Assembly (NCBI GenBank): GCA_016793415.1
Contig: JAEUMC010000877.1
Span: forward strand, 1 to 6,760
DNA length: 6,760 nt
Source: Devosia sp.
Lineage (GTDB): Bacteria; Pseudomonadota; Alphaproteobacteria; Rhizobiales; Devosiaceae
Direction: 5' to 3'
Position numbers and translations under genes: made by a program. Below the pieces are notes generated by a model, which was given only the letters and a program-made list of their open reading frames with translations, was not told the DNA's origin and ran no database searches. Shown here in pieces: positions 5,771 through 6,760 of the stretch (its first letter is position 1; every line of letters begins with the position of its first letter).

Positions 5771-6509
5771 ACCAAACGGTCTCATAAAGCCCGATCGGCG
5801 GCGGCCGGAGCCGCTGTGGCATCAGGCCGAGATGGCGCTGCGCGAGCTGATCGAACGCGGCGAGTGGAGCTCGGGCATGCAGATCCCCAATGAGGATCGG
5901 CTCGGAGAGATGCTGGGCATCTCGCGCATTACGCTGCGCCACGCCTTGCGCAACCTCGAGGAGGCTGGGCTGCTCAGGCGTGAGCATGGACGCGGCACCT
6001 TCGTCCGATCGGCTACTGTGGTGGCGGGCGTCCGCGGGCTCACCAGCTTCACCGACGAGATGAAGACGCTGTCGCTGCAGGCCGGCACCCGGCTGATCGA
6101 GGCCAACCGCGTCATGGCCGACGAGGAACTGGCCGATGCGCTGGAAATCGCCATCGGCGATCCCGTGGTGCAGCTCAAGCGCCTGAGGCTCGGCAATGGC
6201 ATGCCGATCGGCATCCAGACCAGCCACCTGCCCGAGGCGCGGGTCCCCGGACTGTTGGAAGACGCTGCGAACGTGCAGTCGCTCTACGGCTGGCTGAAGG
6301 AGCGCTGCGGCATCACTCCGGTGAAGGCCAAGGAAGTCTACCGCGTCGGCAGCGTCGCCGCGGCAGACGCCGAACTCATCCAGCTCACGGCGGGGACGCC
6401 GGCCTTCGAGGTCGAACGCATCGCCTACGACTCGAGAGGGCCGTTCGAATACGCCCTCTCCACCATGCGGGCGGATCGCTACGAGATCCGCTCCACCCTC
6501 TACGTGTAA
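5763..6509 (+). CDS. GntR-family transcriptional regulator, HutC subfamily (UTRA effector domain)
   Basis: This 248-residue regulator has an N-terminal winged helix-turn-helix at about 16-82: PLWHQAEMALRELIERGEW, the helix-turn-helix LGEMLGISRITLRHALRNLE (47-66) and the wing HGRGTFV (75-81). Residues about 94-246 form a UTRA domain, the effector-binding fold of the HutC subgroup, with the family pattern of a GDPVVQLKRLRL strand (132-143), GTPAFEVERIAYD (211-223) and the terminal RADRYEIRSTL (236-246). Such proteins usually repress sugar or amino acid catabolic genes and are released by a phosphorylated sugar or pathway intermediate. The gene overlaps the kinase stop by 8 bp (ATGGATGA), so it is co-transcribed with the transport and enzyme genes and would be autoregulated if it binds upstream of 1076. 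The palindrome at 962-981 is a candidate site, which is inference. Confidence 0.93.
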   Translation: MDEPNGLIKPDRRRPEPLWHQAEMALRELIERGEWSSGMQIPNEDRLGEMLGISRITLRHALRNLEEAGLLRREHGRGTFVRSATVVAGVRGLTSFTDEMKTLSLQAGTRLIEANRVMADEELADALEIAIGDPVVQLKRLRLGNGMPIGIQTSHLPEARVPGLLEDAANVQSLYGWLKERCGITPVKAKEVYRVGSVAAADAELIQLTAGTPAFEVERIAYDSRGPFEYALSTMRADRYEIRSTLYV

Positions 6510-6520
6510 CGCTTTGTTCT

Positions 6521-6526
6521 GAAAGG
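6521..6526 (+). promoter_or_regulatory. Ribosome binding site of the SIS-domain gene
   Basis: GAAAGG lies 6 nt before the ATG at 6533 within a short 23-bp gap after the regulator gene. The gap holds no sign of a terminator, so the downstream gene probably belongs to the same transcript. Confidence 0.6.
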
Positions 6527-6532
6527 CAAACG

Positions 6533-6760
6533 ATGTCCACTCTCTATATCAGCAAGCTCGTGAAGATCGCCGAGGCGGCGGCCGCAGCGAATGCCGACGC
6601 CTTCGACAAGGCCTCGTCCGCGATTGCGGAAACCCTCGCCAACAAGGGCCTGGTGCACCTCTACGGCTCGGGCCATTCGGTGCTGCCGGTGCAGGAAACC
6701 TACCCGCGCTACGGCTCCTATGTCGGCTTCAACCCGCTGACCGACCCACGTGTCATGTGG
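6533..6760 (+). CDS. SIS-domain phosphosugar-binding protein (partial, N-terminal 76 residues)
   Basis: The gene runs off the window after 76 codons. An N-terminal helical stretch rich in Ala (about 8-37) leads into a strand and loop, LVHLYGSGHSVLPVQE (40-55). Its GSGHS is the phosphosugar-binding loop of the sugar isomerase (SIS) fold, followed by a Glu in the position seen in this group. The continuation GSYVGFNPLTDPRVMW resembles the uncharacterised SIS proteins of COG4821, where this region usually reads like a Gly-rich segment followed by NPI and a small hydrophobic turn. Relatives act as phosphosugar isomerases, as etherases (MurQ) or as deaminases. Being encoded with a deacetylase, a kinase and a GntR regulator fits action on the phosphorylated sugar made by the pathway. 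The exact reaction cannot be assigned. Confidence 0.82.
   Translation, partial: MSTLYISKLVKIAEAAAAANADAFDKASSAIAETLANKGLVHLYGSGHSVLPVQETYPRYGSYVGFNPLTDPRVMW

Noticed and set aside
1..6760. tRNA or rRNA genes, CRISPR arrays, insertion sequences, phage genes or a defence system
   Set aside because: No direct repeat-spacer pattern, transposase, integrase, terminal repeats or structured RNA gene was seen. Composition looks even across the window and the genes form continuous metabolic operons.

Overview
The window is high-GC, protein-dense DNA, entirely plus-strand, laid out as sugar-uptake operons. The gene set is two MalF/MalG-type ABC importers, a PIG-L deacetylase, a ROK kinase, a HutC-type GntR regulator and a SIS phosphosugar protein. 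Together with the 4-bp ATGA gene overlaps, this fits a free-living alphaproteobacterium of the Hyphomicrobiales (Devosia- or Rhizobium-like). That placement is inference from gene content and style; no phylogenetic marker is present.

Layout. Positions 1-947 are the tail of one operon: the last 24 codons of an inner-membrane permease (probably MalF-type), overlapped by a complete MalG-type permease. A 128-bp gap (948-1075) follows and carries a perfect AT-rich inverted repeat (962-981). This gap is the likely control region of the second operon. The second operon begins with a secreted solute-binding protein (1076-2326). Next come an exceptionally strong GC hairpin (2335-2371), a MalF-type permease (2396-3331), a MalG-type permease (3328-4158), a PIG-L/LmbE-type deacetylase (4155-4892), a ROK-family sugar kinase homologue (4889-5770), a GntR/HutC regulator (5763-6509) and the start of a SIS-domain protein (6533 to the window edge).

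How it may work. The binding protein captures a sugar or sugar derivative in the periplasm and the two permeases import it. No ATPase gene is visible, so the ATPase lies outside the window or is shared. In the cytoplasm a deacylase, a kinase and a phosphosugar-binding isomerase or lyase are encoded in tight translational coupling, and the GntR protein probably senses a phosphosugar intermediate. This suggests catabolism of an N-acylated amino sugar or related compound, but the substrate cannot be read from the sequence.

The most interesting points are two catabolic enzymes with altered signature motifs. The PIG-L protein has His-Ala-Phe-Asp where the family has His-Pro-Asp-Asp, so the general-base Asp is replaced by Phe while the metal ligands are kept. 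The ROK protein lacks the zinc-binding His/Cys set and the Glu-X-Gly-His sugar-contact motif, but keeps the catalytic Asp and phosphate loops. Together they suggest a pathway variant that differs from standard GlcNAc catabolism.
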